64,000 nucleotides of DNA from Crenobacter caeni (GTDB lineage: Bacteria; Pseudomonadota; Gammaproteobacteria; Burkholderiales; Chromobacteriaceae). The translations under genes and the position numbers were made by a program. Each line of letters starts with the position of its first letter. Within the stretch, counting starts at the first letter, position 1. The stretch is taken from assembly GCF_010435965.1 (NCBI RefSeq), contig NZ_JAAGAA010000005.1, positions 211,248 to 275,247 on the forward strand. The letters are read 5' to 3'. The notes beneath the pieces are model-generated. The model saw only the letters and a program-made list of their open reading frames with translations, made no database searches and had not been told where the DNA came from. Shown here piece after piece: positions 9,082 to 17,049 of the stretch.

Positions 9082-9125
9082 ATTGTTGTGTGGGTCCCGG
9101 GCTTGGACATCGCCCGAACAGACTA
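9082..9125 (-). promoter_or_regulatory. Regulon box B with -10, minus-strand dehydrogenase/ligase operon
   Basis: Box 9125-9108 on the minus strand reads TAGTCT-GTTC-GGGCGATG. AACAAT (9087-9082) starts 21 bases downstream, and the TTG start codon at 9049 lies 58 bases from the box. It is divergent from box C, 34 bases away. Confidence 0.65.
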
Positions 9126-9159
9126 ACGCGATTTATGGTTTTTGAGTAATTGCTCTGCG

Positions 9160-9203
9160 TAGTCTTTCCGGACGATGTAGTGCCTTTCGTTACTGCGCAG
9201 ATT
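9160..9203 (+). promoter_or_regulatory. Regulon box C with -10, upstream of the DUF1302 gene
   Basis: Box 9160-9177 is TAGTCT-TTCC-GGACGATG. CAGATT (9198-9203) starts 21 bases downstream. The DUF1302 start at 9259 follows 82 bases after the box, leaving a leader of about 50 bases. Confidence 0.65.
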
Positions 9204-9258
9204 GTCGGACAAGGGCGAGCCGTTGGCGGATGGGCCCGGACAACGAGAGGAGAACGAT

Positions 9259-11064
9259 ATGCAGGGAACGCAACACAAGGGGAGGCGCTGGCGCTGGGCC
9301 CCCCGGCTGCTGCCGCTGTCGCTGGCGCTGATCGGCAGCACGGCGTGGGCCGGGGACAGCATCGAATTCGACAATGGCGCCAAGATCGACTGGTCGGCGA
9401 CGGTGTCGTACGGCGTCGGCGTGCGGGTGAAGGACGCGTCCGACAAGCTGCTTGCCGGTCCGCAGGCCAGCAGCAACCCGCGTGCGATCAACCTGGACGA
9501 TGGCAACCGCAACTTCGGCAAGGGCGACCTCACCACCAACCGGGTCGGCCTGAACGCCGAGATGCACCTGCAAAAGGACACGATGGGCATGCTGCTGCGC
9601 GGCACCGCCTTCTACGACGACGTCTACCACAGGGGGAACGACAACGACTCTCCGCAGACGGTCAACAAGTTCGGCGCGCCCAACGAATTCACCGACGGCA
9701 CCAAGTTCTACTCGGGCGGCCGCGCCAAGTTCCTCGACCTGTACGTGTACGACAGCTGGAACCTCGGCGGCGACCAGGTGCTGTCGGTCAAGCTCGGCAA
9801 CCAGGTTGTGTCCTGGGGCGAGAGCCTGTTCTACGCCAATACCTCGGCGGCACAGGTGCCGGTCGACGCGGTCAAGGGCCTGTCGCCGGGCACCGAGGTG
9901 AAGGAGATCCTGCTGCCGGTGCCGCAGGTGTCAGCGATGCTCGAACTCTCGCCGCGCCTGAGCCTGATGGGCTACTACCAGTTCCAGTGGAAGGGTACCG
10001 AGCTGCCGCCGGTGGGCTCCTACCTGTCGAGCACCGATATTCTCGGCCCTGGTGCGCAGTTTATCCGCACGGGCTTCGGCGTGCCCAACGCCGGAGTATC
10101 GGTACCTGATCCCCGCGTACAGGGCAAGCTTGGCGCCAATTACACCCCGTTTGCCGGCAAGGAAGACCCGAAGGACAGCGGGCAGTTCGGCCTGGGCGCG
10201 CGCTGGGGGGTTAGTGAAGAAACCGAACTGTCGGCGTACTACCTGCAGTACCACGACAAGAATCCGAACGTGCGCATGAATTACGGCAGGATGCCGGGCT
10301 GCTACGCCAGTCCAAATGCAGCCGCTTGTTCCCCTGCCAATCCAGCGTTTGGTGCTTTCAACGGCACCTGGCTGCCTAATCCGGTCTCCTACAACGAGGT
10401 CTATTTCGAAAACATCAAGCTTGTCGGTGCTTCCTTGTCGACCCGGATCGGCGAGACCCAGGTCGGCGCCGAACTGACCTATCGCGACGGCGTGCCGATG
10501 CTGGTCAATACCCCGCTGGGGCCGACTGCGAGCAAGGGCAAGGCGACCCAGGCGCAGGTCTCGTTTATTCGTGTGTTGGGGCACAGACCGTGGGCGAGCG
10601 CGACCACGCTGATGGGCGAACTGGTATGGACCCACGGCATCAGCGTCGACAAGGCGTACGGCGCGGCCAACCTGGCCGGCCTCAAGGCGCCCGGCAACCG
10701 TCCGCTGTTCGGCAGCAGCGACCAGTTCGTTTATGAGACCAGCAACGCCCAGGGGCAGGTCACCGGCGAGCGCGACAAGAACGGCTACGGGCTGACGCTG
10801 GGGGTGGACCTCTCTTACCCGGGCATCGTCCCGGGTTGGGACCTGAAGGTGCCGCTGCGCGCCGTATGGGTGCAGGGCATGTCGCCGATCTCGACCCTCG
10901 CGTCTGCCGACGGCGACTTCCGCTACTCGGCAGGGATGGAGTGGAAGTACCTGGGCAACCTCGAACTGGGCCTCTCCTACGTCGGCTATACCCGCCCGGA
11001 CCCGGTCTACCGCCAGTTGGGCGACCGCGACTACGTGTCGGCGTACGCCAAGTACAGCTTCTGA
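9259..11064 (+). CDS. DUF1302 outer-membrane-type protein
   Basis: Protein of 601 aa with an N-terminal signal peptide (Arg/Lys-rich start, hydrophobic L-L-P-L-S-L-A-L-I-G, cleavage near A-W-A-G). A long run of alternating amphipathic strands follows, ending in a terminal Phe (Y-A-K-Y-S-F), the C-terminal signature of outer-membrane beta-barrels. DUF1302 proteins travel with DUF1329 proteins in clusters for hydrophobic substrates. Their molecular job is not firmly established; a channel or docking protein for steroid entry is inferred. The start at 9259 has a GAGAGGAG ribosome site; an upstream in-frame start at 9202 would spoil the signal peptide. The DUF1329 gene follows 30 bases later. Confidence 0.87.
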   Translation: MQGTQHKGRRWRWAPRLLPLSLALIGSTAWAGDSIEFDNGAKIDWSATVSYGVGVRVKDASDKLLAGPQASSNPRAINLDDGNRNFGKGDLTTNRVGLNAEMHLQKDTMGMLLRGTAFYDDVYHRGNDNDSPQTVNKFGAPNEFTDGTKFYSGGRAKFLDLYVYDSWNLGGDQVLSVKLGNQVVSWGESLFYANTSAAQVPVDAVKGLSPGTEVKEILLPVPQVSAMLELSPRLSLMGYYQFQWKGTELPPVGSYLSSTDILGPGAQFIRTGFGVPNAGVSVPDPRVQGKLGANYTPFAGKEDPKDSGQFGLGARWGVSEETELSAYYLQYHDKNPNVRMNYGRMPGCYASPNAAACSPANPAFGAFNGTWLPNPVSYNEVYFENIKLVGASLSTRIGETQVGAELTYRDGVPMLVNTPLGPTASKGKATQAQVSFIRVLGHRPWASATTLMGELVWTHGISVDKAYGAANLAGLKAPGNRPLFGSSDQFVYETSNAQGQVTGERDKNGYGLTLGVDLSYPGIVPGWDLKVPLRAVWVQGMSPISTLASADGDFRYSAGMEWKYLGNLELGLSYVGYTRPDPVYRQLGDRDYVSAYAKYSF

Positions 11065-11094
11065 CCCCGACCTGACAAGCAAAGGAATTCAGCC

Positions 11095-12468
11095 ATGCAA
11101 CAACACGCACTCCGTATCGCCGTTACCGGCGCCCTGGCCCTGTTCGCGGCCCAGGCGATGGCCGCTGTCTCCGCCGCCGAAGCGGCCCGCCTGGGCAAGG
11201 ACCTGACCTGCGTCGGGGCCGAAAAGGCCGGCAACGCCGACGGCTCGATCCCGGCGTTCTCCGGCAAGTGGCTCGGCGCGCAGGCGAACCCGGGCTGGAA
11301 GATGAACGCCGGCAGCCATGCCTCCGACGTCTACCCGAACGAGAAGCCGCTGTTCGTGATCACCGCCGCAAACATGGACCAGTACGCGGCCAGGCTTAAC
11401 GACGGTCAGAAGGCGCTGCTGAAGAAGTACCCGTCGACCTACAAGATGCCGGTCTACCAGAGCCGCCGTGACTTCCGTTACCCGGACTACGTGTGCGACA
11501 CCGCGCTGGAGAACGCGAAGGGCGCCAAGGTGACCGACGGCGGCATGGGCGTCGACGCTACGACCGGTGCCGTCCCGTTCCCGATCCCGAAGAGCGGCAC
11601 CGAGGCGCTGTGGAACATGCTGCTGCCGCACCGTCCATTTAGCGTGAATACGGTGCGCGACAACGCGACGGTCACCAGCAACGGCATCATCTGGGGGCGC
11701 CTGAAGTCGGTCGGCCTCACGCCGGCGTACGACCCCAAGGTGCGCAGCAAGACCAGCGACGGCGTGTACTCGTACTACATGACTTCCGCCTTGCTGCCCG
11801 AGCGCGAGAAGGGCGGCGTCACCGTGTCGCACGAGCCGTACAACTTCGCGAAGAACTACCGCCTGGCCTGGCGTTACGACCCGGGCACCCGCCGCGTGCG
11901 CCAGGTGCCGGGTTACGGCTTCGACCAGCCGACTGCCGGGGTGGGTGGCAGCATGGTGATCGACGAGGACCGCCTGTTCAACGGTTCGCCCGAGCGTTAC
12001 GACTGGAAGCTGGTCGGCAAGCGCGAGATGTACGTGCCTTACAACGCGTACCGTGTGGCCAGCCCCAAGCTCAAGTACAAGGACCTGCTGACGCCGAACC
12101 ACCCGAACACGGAGCCGATGCGTTACGAACTGCACCGCGTGTGGGTGCTCGAGGGCAAGCTCAAGCCCGGCATGCGCCACCTGTACTCCAAGCGCGTGAT
12201 GTACCTCGACGAGGATAGCTGGCACGGCCTGTACTCCGACCAGTACGACGGCCAGGGCAAGCTGTGGCGCGCGGCGGTCGCGCATCACTACTACTCGCCG
12301 GACTTCAGCGGGTGGTTCAACTCGACAACCTTCTACCACGACCTCAACTCGGGCTCCTACGTCGCGTACGGCATGCTGAACGAGCAACCGAAGTCCGATG
12401 TGCTGAACGCCGGCGGCCTCAAGCCGGAAGACTTCACCGCCGACACCGCGCGCCGCGCCGGCAAGTAA
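11095..12468 (+). CDS. DUF1329 periplasmic protein (LolB-like fold family)
   Basis: Protein of 457 aa with a signal peptide (hydrophobic A-V-T-G-A-L-A-L-F-A, cleavage after A-Q-A-M-A-A). The mature part carries typical DUF1329 stretches such as the R-R-D-F-R-Y-P region and the R-V-W-V-L-E-G-K-L-K-P-G-M-R-H block. Members are thought to have a LolB/LolA-like lipid-carrying fold, so a periplasmic carrier for steroid, working with the DUF1302 barrel, is a reasonable inference. There is no lipobox cysteine at the signal cleavage site, so it is probably soluble. A strong terminator follows the stop. Confidence 0.87.
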   Translation: MQQHALRIAVTGALALFAAQAMAAVSAAEAARLGKDLTCVGAEKAGNADGSIPAFSGKWLGAQANPGWKMNAGSHASDVYPNEKPLFVITAANMDQYAARLNDGQKALLKKYPSTYKMPVYQSRRDFRYPDYVCDTALENAKGAKVTDGGMGVDATTGAVPFPIPKSGTEALWNMLLPHRPFSVNTVRDNATVTSNGIIWGRLKSVGLTPAYDPKVRSKTSDGVYSYYMTSALLPEREKGGVTVSHEPYNFAKNYRLAWRYDPGTRRVRQVPGYGFDQPTAGVGGSMVIDEDRLFNGSPERYDWKLVGKREMYVPYNAYRVASPKLKYKDLLTPNHPNTEPMRYELHRVWVLEGKLKPGMRHLYSKRVMYLDEDSWHGLYSDQYDGQGKLWRAAVAHHYYSPDFSGWFNSTTFYHDLNSGSYVAYGMLNEQPKSDVLNAGGLKPEDFTADTARRAGK

Positions 12469-12482
12469 GCGCTTGCGTGGAC

Positions 12483-12508
12483 AGGCCCGGCGACGCCGGG
12501 CCTTTTTC
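12483..12508 (+). terminator. Rho-independent terminator after DUF1329
   Basis: Stem AGGCCCGGC/GCCGGGCCT with a GAC loop, followed by TTTTCTT. It separates the DUF1302/DUF1329 pair from the next SDR, which has no regulon box and may depend on read-through. Confidence 0.85.
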
Positions 12509-12531
12509 TTGCCATGGAAAGGGAGGGCTGC

Positions 12532-13311
12532 ATGCAGCAAAAACTGATCGAGCGCTTCTCGCTCGCGGGTGAGGTTGCGCTGGTGACCGGCGCCGGGCGC
12601 GGCATCGGCCGCGCGATCGCGCTGGCGTACGCCGAAGCCGGCGCCGACGTGGTCTGCGCGGCGAGAAGCCCGGACGAGATCGGGGAGACCGCGCGTCTGG
12701 CGCGCGAAACGGGGGTACGGGCGCTGGCGGTGACCTGTGACGTCAACGACGAGGCGGCGCTCGCGCAGCTGGTGGACGCCACGTGCGAGGCGATGGGTAA
12801 GCTGACCCTGCTCGTCAACAACGCGGGCGGCGCCGCGCCGAACAAGATGCTCAAGACCTCGGCCGACGCGTTCGACGCGGCGATGCATTTCAACGTGACA
12901 AGCGCGTTCCGGCTCTCCGCGCTGGCGGCCCCGCGCATGCAGGCGGCCGGCCACGGCGCCATCGTCAACATCACCTCGGGCGCCGCGCGCTACGCGCAGA
13001 AGCACTTCACCGTGTACGGCGCGGCCAAGGCCGCGCTGACCCAGCTTACCCGCCTGATGGCGCAGGATTTGGCGCCGCTGATCCGCGTCAACGCGATCGC
13101 GCCGGGGCCGATCGCGACCGACGCGCTGGAGAAGTTCCTCGACGAGACCGCGCGCGGCAAGATGGTCGCAGGCACGCCCCTGGCCCGGCTGGGGACGGTC
13201 GACGACATTGCTGCTGCCGCGCTCTACTTGGCAAGTCCGGCCGCCAGCTGGGTGACCGGCAAGGTGATCGAGGTCGACGGCGGTGCCGAAGCGTCGGTGT
13301 GGCCGTTCTAG
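12532..13311 (+). CDS. Short-chain dehydrogenase/reductase (SDR)
   Basis: Classical SDR of 259 aa: G-A-G-R-G-I-G cofactor motif near the N-terminus, N-N-A-G-G, catalytic Ser in the I-T-S-G region, and the Y-G-A-A-K triad motif. The start at 12532 is preferred over 12514 because GGGAGG sits 6 bases before it. It lies alone between two terminators within the envelope and beta-oxidation genes. A role in oxidising a steroid hydroxyl or a 3-hydroxyacyl-CoA intermediate is inferred from context; the substrate cannot be read from the sequence. Confidence 0.85.
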   Translation: MQQKLIERFSLAGEVALVTGAGRGIGRAIALAYAEAGADVVCAARSPDEIGETARLARETGVRALAVTCDVNDEAALAQLVDATCEAMGKLTLLVNNAGGAAPNKMLKTSADAFDAAMHFNVTSAFRLSALAAPRMQAAGHGAIVNITSGAARYAQKHFTVYGAAKAALTQLTRLMAQDLAPLIRVNAIAPGPIATDALEKFLDETARGKMVAGTPLARLGTVDDIAAAALYLASPAASWVTGKVIEVDGGAEASVWPF

Positions 13312-13331
13312 CGGTGTGGCAGTAAGCGGCA

Positions 13332-13355
13332 AGGCCGGGCTTGCCCGGCCTTTTT
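13332..13355 (+). terminator. Rho-independent terminator after the SDR
   Basis: Stem AGGCCGGGC/GCCCGGCCT with a TT loop followed by TTTTG. It ends 13 bases before regulon box D and so isolates the next operon. Confidence 0.85.
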
Positions 13356-13368
13356 GCTGGCCCGCGGC

Positions 13369-13412
13369 TGGTCCGTTTGCACGATGCCCCGCGTTTGGGG
13401 TCGGCGCAGGAT
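13369..13412 (+). promoter_or_regulatory. Regulon box D with -10, SDR/MaoC/thiolase operon
   Basis: Box 13369-13386 is TGGTCC-GTTT-GCACGATG. CAGGAT (13407-13412) starts 21 bases downstream, and the start codon at 13441 lies 55 bases after the box. This rules out the longer in-frame start at 13354, which would precede the promoter. Confidence 0.62.
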
Positions 13413-13440
13413 GGGGCTGTCCAAACCACGGAGTTACGCG

Positions 13441-14226
13441 ATGAACGCAGCCCCCAACTATCCGGCCGCCTGCGGCCTCATCAAGGGCAAGTCTGTCCTG
13501 ATCACCGCCGCGGCCGGCGCCGGTATCGGCTTTGCCGCCGCGCGGCGCGCGGCCGAGGAGGGGGCACGCGCGCTGATGCTCTCCGACGTGCACGAAAAAC
13601 GCTTGCAGGACGCGGTCGAGACGCTGAAAAGCGAAACCGGCCTGGCCGCCATTTACGGCCAGTTGTGCGACGTGAGCGACGAAGAACAGGTGCAGGCGCT
13701 GGTCGACGCGGCCGAACACAGGCTCGGGGGCGTCGATGTGCTGATCAACAACGCAGGGCTTGGCACCAGCTGCCGCGTGGTGGATATGGCGGACGCAGAA
13801 TGGGACAAGGTGCTGGCAGTGACCCTGACCGGCACCTTCCGCATGACCCGCGCCATGCTGCGCGCGATGCAGCCGCGCGGGCACGGCGTGATCGTCAACA
13901 ACGCGTCGGTGCTCGGCTGGCGCGCGCAGAAGGAGCAGGCGCATTACGCGGCGGCCAAGGCCGGCGTGATGGCGCTCACCCGCTGTTCGGCGCTGGAAGC
14001 CGCCGAGTTCGGCGTGCGCATCAACGCGGTCGCACCGTCGATCGCGATCCACGCCTTCCTGAAGAAGTCCGCGCCGCAGGAGCTGCTCGACTCGCTGTCC
14101 GCCCAGGAAGCGTTCGGCCGCGGCGCCGAGCCGTGGGAGGTCGCCAACGTGATGCTGTTCCTCGCCAGCGACTACTCAAGCTACATGACCGGTGAAGTGG
14201 TGTCGGTCAGCGCGCAGCGGGCGTGA
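13441..14226 (+). CDS. SDR, probable 3-hydroxyacyl-CoA dehydrogenase of a beta-oxidation operon
   Basis: SDR of 261 aa with the cofactor motif A-A-G-A-G-I-G-F (variant first residues), N-N-A-G-L-G, and the catalytic Y-A-A-A-K. It is first in a tight operon with a MaoC enoyl-CoA hydratase and a thiolase. That is the gene set for hydration, oxidation and thiolysis of one beta-oxidation turn, so a 3-hydroxyacyl-CoA dehydrogenase role is likely. The start at 13441 is set by the promoter at 13369-13412 and a GGAG site. Its stop overlaps a possible GTG start of the next gene. Confidence 0.83.
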   Translation: MNAAPNYPAACGLIKGKSVLITAAAGAGIGFAAARRAAEEGARALMLSDVHEKRLQDAVETLKSETGLAAIYGQLCDVSDEEQVQALVDAAEHRLGGVDVLINNAGLGTSCRVVDMADAEWDKVLAVTLTGTFRMTRAMLRAMQPRGHGVIVNNASVLGWRAQKEQAHYAAAKAGVMALTRCSALEAAEFGVRINAVAPSIAIHAFLKKSAPQELLDSLSAQEAFGRGAEPWEVANVMLFLASDYSSYMTGEVVSVSAQRA

Positions 14227-14228
14227 AC

Positions 14229-14687
14229 ATGGCGAACGTCGTATTTGACTCGAAAGAGGCGCTGCTGGCCGCCAGCGGCCGGCAACTGGGCGTCACCGGC
14301 TGGCTGGAGATCAGCCAGCAGCGCATCGACCTGTTCGCCGAGGCGACCGGGGACCACCAGTGGATCCACGTCGACCCGGTGCGCGCCAAGGACGGGCCGT
14401 TCGGCAGCACCATCGCGCACGGCTATCTGACGCTGTCGCTGGCGAGCTGCTTTTTGCCGCAGCTGATCGAGATCCGCAACATGAAGATGGGGGTGAATGT
14501 GGGCTGCGACCGCGTGCGCTTCCCGGCGCCGGTGCCGGTCGGCTCGCGCCTGCGCGGCCGCGGCGAGGTGCTCAAGGTCGAGGAGGTCGGCGGCGGCGTG
14601 CAGGCGACCGTGCGCGTGACCATCGAGATCGACGGGCAGGACAAGCCCGGCTGCGTGGTCGACAAGATCAGCCGTTACTTTTTCTAG
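14229..14687 (+). CDS. MaoC-type (R)-specific enoyl-CoA hydratase
   Basis: Hot-dog fold hydratase of about 152 aa with the catalytic motif G-D-H-Q-W-I-H-V-D (Asp and His spaced five apart) and the G-P-F-G-S-T-I-A-H-G helix typical of (R)-hydratases. It adds water to a trans-2-enoyl-CoA. ATG 14229 is used here; a GTG at 14223 overlapping the upstream stop (GTGA) is an equally possible coupled start. Neither has a clear Shine-Dalgarno site, which fits translational coupling to the SDR. A thiolase follows 12 bases later. Confidence 0.87.
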   Translation: MANVVFDSKEALLAASGRQLGVTGWLEISQQRIDLFAEATGDHQWIHVDPVRAKDGPFGSTIAHGYLTLSLASCFLPQLIEIRNMKMGVNVGCDRVRFPAPVPVGSRLRGRGEVLKVEEVGGGVQATVRVTIEIDGQDKPGCVVDKISRYFF

Positions 14688-14699
14688 CAGGAGATGAGC

Positions 14700-15905
14700 A
14701 TGCAGGAAGCTGTCATCGTATCCACCGCCCGCACCGCGATCGGCAAAGCCTACCGCGGCGCGTTCAACGACACCGAAGCGCCGCTGCTCGCCGGCCACGT
14801 GATCCGCGCCGCCGTCGAGCGCGCCGGCGTCGCGCCGGCCGAGGTCGACGACGTGATCCTGGGCTGCGCCGCGCAGCAGGGCTCGCAGGGTTACACCATC
14901 GGGCGCCTGGCCGCCTATGTGGCCGGCTTGCCGGACAGCGTGCCGGGCATGGCGCTGGATCGCATGTGCGCGTCCGGCCTGATCGCGATCGCCAGCGCCG
15001 CCAAGGACATCATGGTCGGCGAGCGCGAGATCCTGGTCGCCGGCGGTGTCGAGTCGATCTCGCTGGTGCAGAACAAGCACAAGAACGCGTACCGCGCGCA
15101 GTCGCAGGCGGTGCTCGCCGCGTACCCGACCGCGTATATCCCGATGATCGAGACCGCCGAGCTGGTGTCGCAACGCTACGGCGTCAGCCGCGCCGCACAG
15201 GACGCGTACGCGCTGCAAAGCCAGCTCAAGGTCGCCGCCGCGCAGCAGGCCGGGCTGTTCGACGACGAGATCGTGCCGATTGCCGTCGACAAGCAGCTGT
15301 TCGACAAGGAAGGCAACCCGACCGAAAAACAGCGGGTGACGCTCGCGCGCGACGAGGGCGCGCGCGCCGACACCAGCGCCGAGAGCCTGGCCGCGTTGAA
15401 GCCGGTGTTCGCCGGCGGGCGCTGGGTCGCGCAGGGCGAATTCATCACCGCCGGCAACGCCTCGCAGCTGTCGGACGGCGCGTCGGCCTCGGTGCTGATG
15501 TCGAGCGACGCCGCGCGCGAACGGGGCCTCGCGCCGCTGGGCATCTACCGCGGGCTGGCGCTGGCCGGCTGCCGCGCCGACGAGATGGGCATCGGCCCGC
15601 TTTATGCCATCCCCAAACTGTTGGCACGGCACAACCTCAAGGTGTCCGACGTCGGCCTGTGGGAGATCAACGAGGCGTTCGCCTGCCAGGTACTGCACTG
15701 CCGTGACGCGCTTGGCATCCCGGATGCGCGGCTGAACGTCAACGGCGGCGCGATCGCCGTCGGGCACCCGTTCGGGATGTCCGGTGCGCGGCTGGTCGGC
15801 ACCGCGCTCTTGGAGGCGCGCCGCCGTGGCGAGCGTTTCGTCGTGGTGTCGATGTGCATCGGCGGCGGCATGGGCGCGGCCGCGCTGTTCGAGACGCAAG
15901 CCTAA
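14700..15905 (+). CDS. Acetyl-CoA C-acyltransferase (thiolase, FadA5/FadA6-like)
   Basis: True thiolase of 401 aa: nucleophilic Cys in M-C-A-S-G-L (about residue 90), the [10 protein letters not shown] motif carrying the His, and the second Cys in C-I-G-G-G-M-G-A-A. It cleaves a 3-ketoacyl-CoA with CoA. ATG 14700 is chosen over 14694 because AGGAG is 6 bases from it but abuts the earlier ATG. It ends the box D operon. A steroid or C/D-ring 3-ketoacyl-CoA is the likely substrate by context. It differs from the two aldolase-type thiolases in this window by keeping both catalytic cysteines. Confidence 0.9.
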   Translation: MQEAVIVSTARTAIGKAYRGAFNDTEAPLLAGHVIRAAVERAGVAPAEVDDVILGCAAQQGSQGYTIGRLAAYVAGLPDSVPGMALDRMCASGLIAIASAAKDIMVGEREILVAGGVESISLVQNKHKNAYRAQSQAVLAAYPTAYIPMIETAELVSQRYGVSRAAQDAYALQSQLKVAAAQQAGLFDDEIVPIAVDKQLFDKEGNPTEKQRVTLARDEGARADTSAESLAALKPVFAGGRWVAQGEFITAGNASQLSDGASASVLMSSDAARERGLAPLGIYRGLALAGCRADEMGIGPLYAIPKLLARHNLKVSDVGLWEINEAFACQVLHCRDALGIPDARLNVNGGAIAVGHPFGMSGARLVGTALLEARRRGERFVVVSMCIGGGMGAAALFETQA

Positions 15906-15927
15906 CTGTCGGACCGGAAAGGGGACG

Positions 15928-15955
15928 GGGCACCTGCCTGGCGGGTGCCCTTTTG
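15928..15955 (+). terminator. Rho-independent terminator after the thiolase
   Basis: Stem GGGCACC/GGTGCCC (15928-15934 with 15944-15950), a 9-base loop, then TTTTGCTTTT. It lies just before regulon box E. Confidence 0.82.
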
Positions 15956-15978
15956 CTTTTGCGGTGCAACAAAGGGGC

Positions 15979-16022
15979 TCACCTGTTTGGACGATGTAGG
16001 GGGTAGCGGCACTGGCCATGCT
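15979..16022 (+). promoter_or_regulatory. Regulon box E with -10, YCF48/RND operon
   Basis: Box 15979-15996 is TCACCT-GTTT-GGACGATG. CATGCT (16017-16022) starts 21 bases downstream. A short leader reading frame at 16057 lies 61 bases after the box. Confidence 0.6.
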
Positions 16023-16056
16023 TGCAGCACAAATGAGAACCCAGAGGAGATCCGTG

Positions 16057-16110
16057 ATGCACGCCCTGACCCATGCCCAAATCCCGGAGCCGACATGCGT
16101 ACGCTCGTAG
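16057..16110 (+). CDS. Possible 17-aa leader peptide overlapping the YCF48 gene
   Basis: ATG at 16057 preceded by a strong AGAGGAGA site opens a 17-codon frame (M-H-A-L-T-H-A-Q ...) ending at TAG 16108-16110. That is 13 bases past the ATG of the next gene, which has only a modest GGAG. Its distance from box E equals the usual box-to-start distance in this window. It may couple translation of the downstream gene, or be chance. No conservation data are available. Confidence 0.35.
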   Translation: MHALTHAQIPEPTCVRS

Positions 16111-17048
16111 GGCTCGCCGTCTCCGCCGCGGTCGCCGCCGCTTCGGTGTACGCGTTCTCGCCGCGTCCCTACCCGGAACAGGCGCCGACCCAGGTGCGCA
16201 CCGACAGCATGCGCATCAACGATCTTGCCCTGGCCGGCAACCGGCTGGTCGCGGTCGGTGACCTGGGCTCGGTGTTCTACAGCAACGACGGCGGGGTGAG
16301 CTGGCAGGGCGCCCTGCTCGACCGCCCGTTCGACGTCGCGCTGACCGACGTGCATTTTCGCGATGCCGCGCACGGCTGGGCCAGCGGCGGCGACGGGCGG
16401 GTCATGGCGACGCGCGACGGCGGCTTGTCCTGGACCACGCTGCGGGTGGAGAAGGACGTGTCCGAGCCGCTGATGGGGGTGTGGGCGTCGCCGGACGGCA
16501 CCCTGTTCGCCTACGGCAGCTACGGGCGTTTTCTCGCGTCCAGCGACGGCGGCAAGGCCTGGCAGCAGCGCGACATCGGCGTCGAGGACTTTCACGTCAA
16601 CGCGGTAGAGGGGGGGAGCGACGGTCGCGCGATGCTGGTCGGCGAGCAGGGCATGGCGCTCAAGAGTGCCGACGGCGGCCAGCGCTGGCAGAAACTCGCG
16701 CCGTTCTACCACGGCTCGCTGTTCGGCGTGGCAAGGCTGGACGCCGACACCTGGCTTGCCTATGGCCTGCGCGGCAACGCCTACCTGACGCGCGACTTTG
16801 GCGCCTCCTGGCAGAAGCTGTCCGTGCCGATGCCGGTTTCGCTGTTCGGGCACGCCCGCACGGCCGACGGCCGCGTGCTGGTGGTCGGTCAGGGCGGCAG
16901 CGTGTTCGAGCTGGACGCACCTGGCACCGGGCTGCGCCTTGTCAAGCGCACCGGGCCGCTGGCGCTGACCGGGGTTGCCGTGGCCGGCGGCGCACTGGTG
17001 GTGGCCGGCGAGACCGGCCTTAAGCGCATCGCGAAAGAGGACCAATAA
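16095..17048 (+). CDS. YCF48-like beta-propeller protein
   Basis: Protein of 317 aa. An N-terminal hydrophobic segment (V-G-L-A-V-S-A-A-V-A-A-A) serves as signal or anchor. Five or more BNR/YCF48-type blades follow, each with a D-G-G-x-x-W or D-F-G-x-S-W turn (Y-S-N-D-G-G-V-S-W, T-R-D-G-G-L-S-W, S-S-D-G-G-K-A-W, S-A-D-G-G-Q-R-W, T-R-D-F-G-A-S-W). Such propellers are often paired with MMPL/RND proteins in steroid and other hydrophobic-compound clusters. The RND gene follows after one base. Likely a periplasmic partner of that transporter; function is inferred. Start 16095 places the hydrophobic segment at the N-terminus. Confidence 0.83.
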   Translation: MRTLVGLAVSAAVAAASVYAFSPRPYPEQAPTQVRTDSMRINDLALAGNRLVAVGDLGSVFYSNDGGVSWQGALLDRPFDVALTDVHFRDAAHGWASGGDGRVMATRDGGLSWTTLRVEKDVSEPLMGVWASPDGTLFAYGSYGRFLASSDGGKAWQQRDIGVEDFHVNAVEGGSDGRAMLVGEQGMALKSADGGQRWQKLAPFYHGSLFGVARLDADTWLAYGLRGNAYLTRDFGASWQKLSVPMPVSLFGHARTADGRVLVVGQGGSVFELDAPGTGLRLVKRTGPLALTGVAVAGGALVVAGETGLKRIAKEDQ

Positions 17049-17049
17049 G

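Noticed and set aside
4857..9145. Very long open frames on the plus strand opposite the first module
   Set aside because: They have Arg/Ala/His-rich composition with no motifs and lie antisense to well-supported enzymes. Such frames are expected in GC-rich DNA. The same holds for other long antisense frames across the window.
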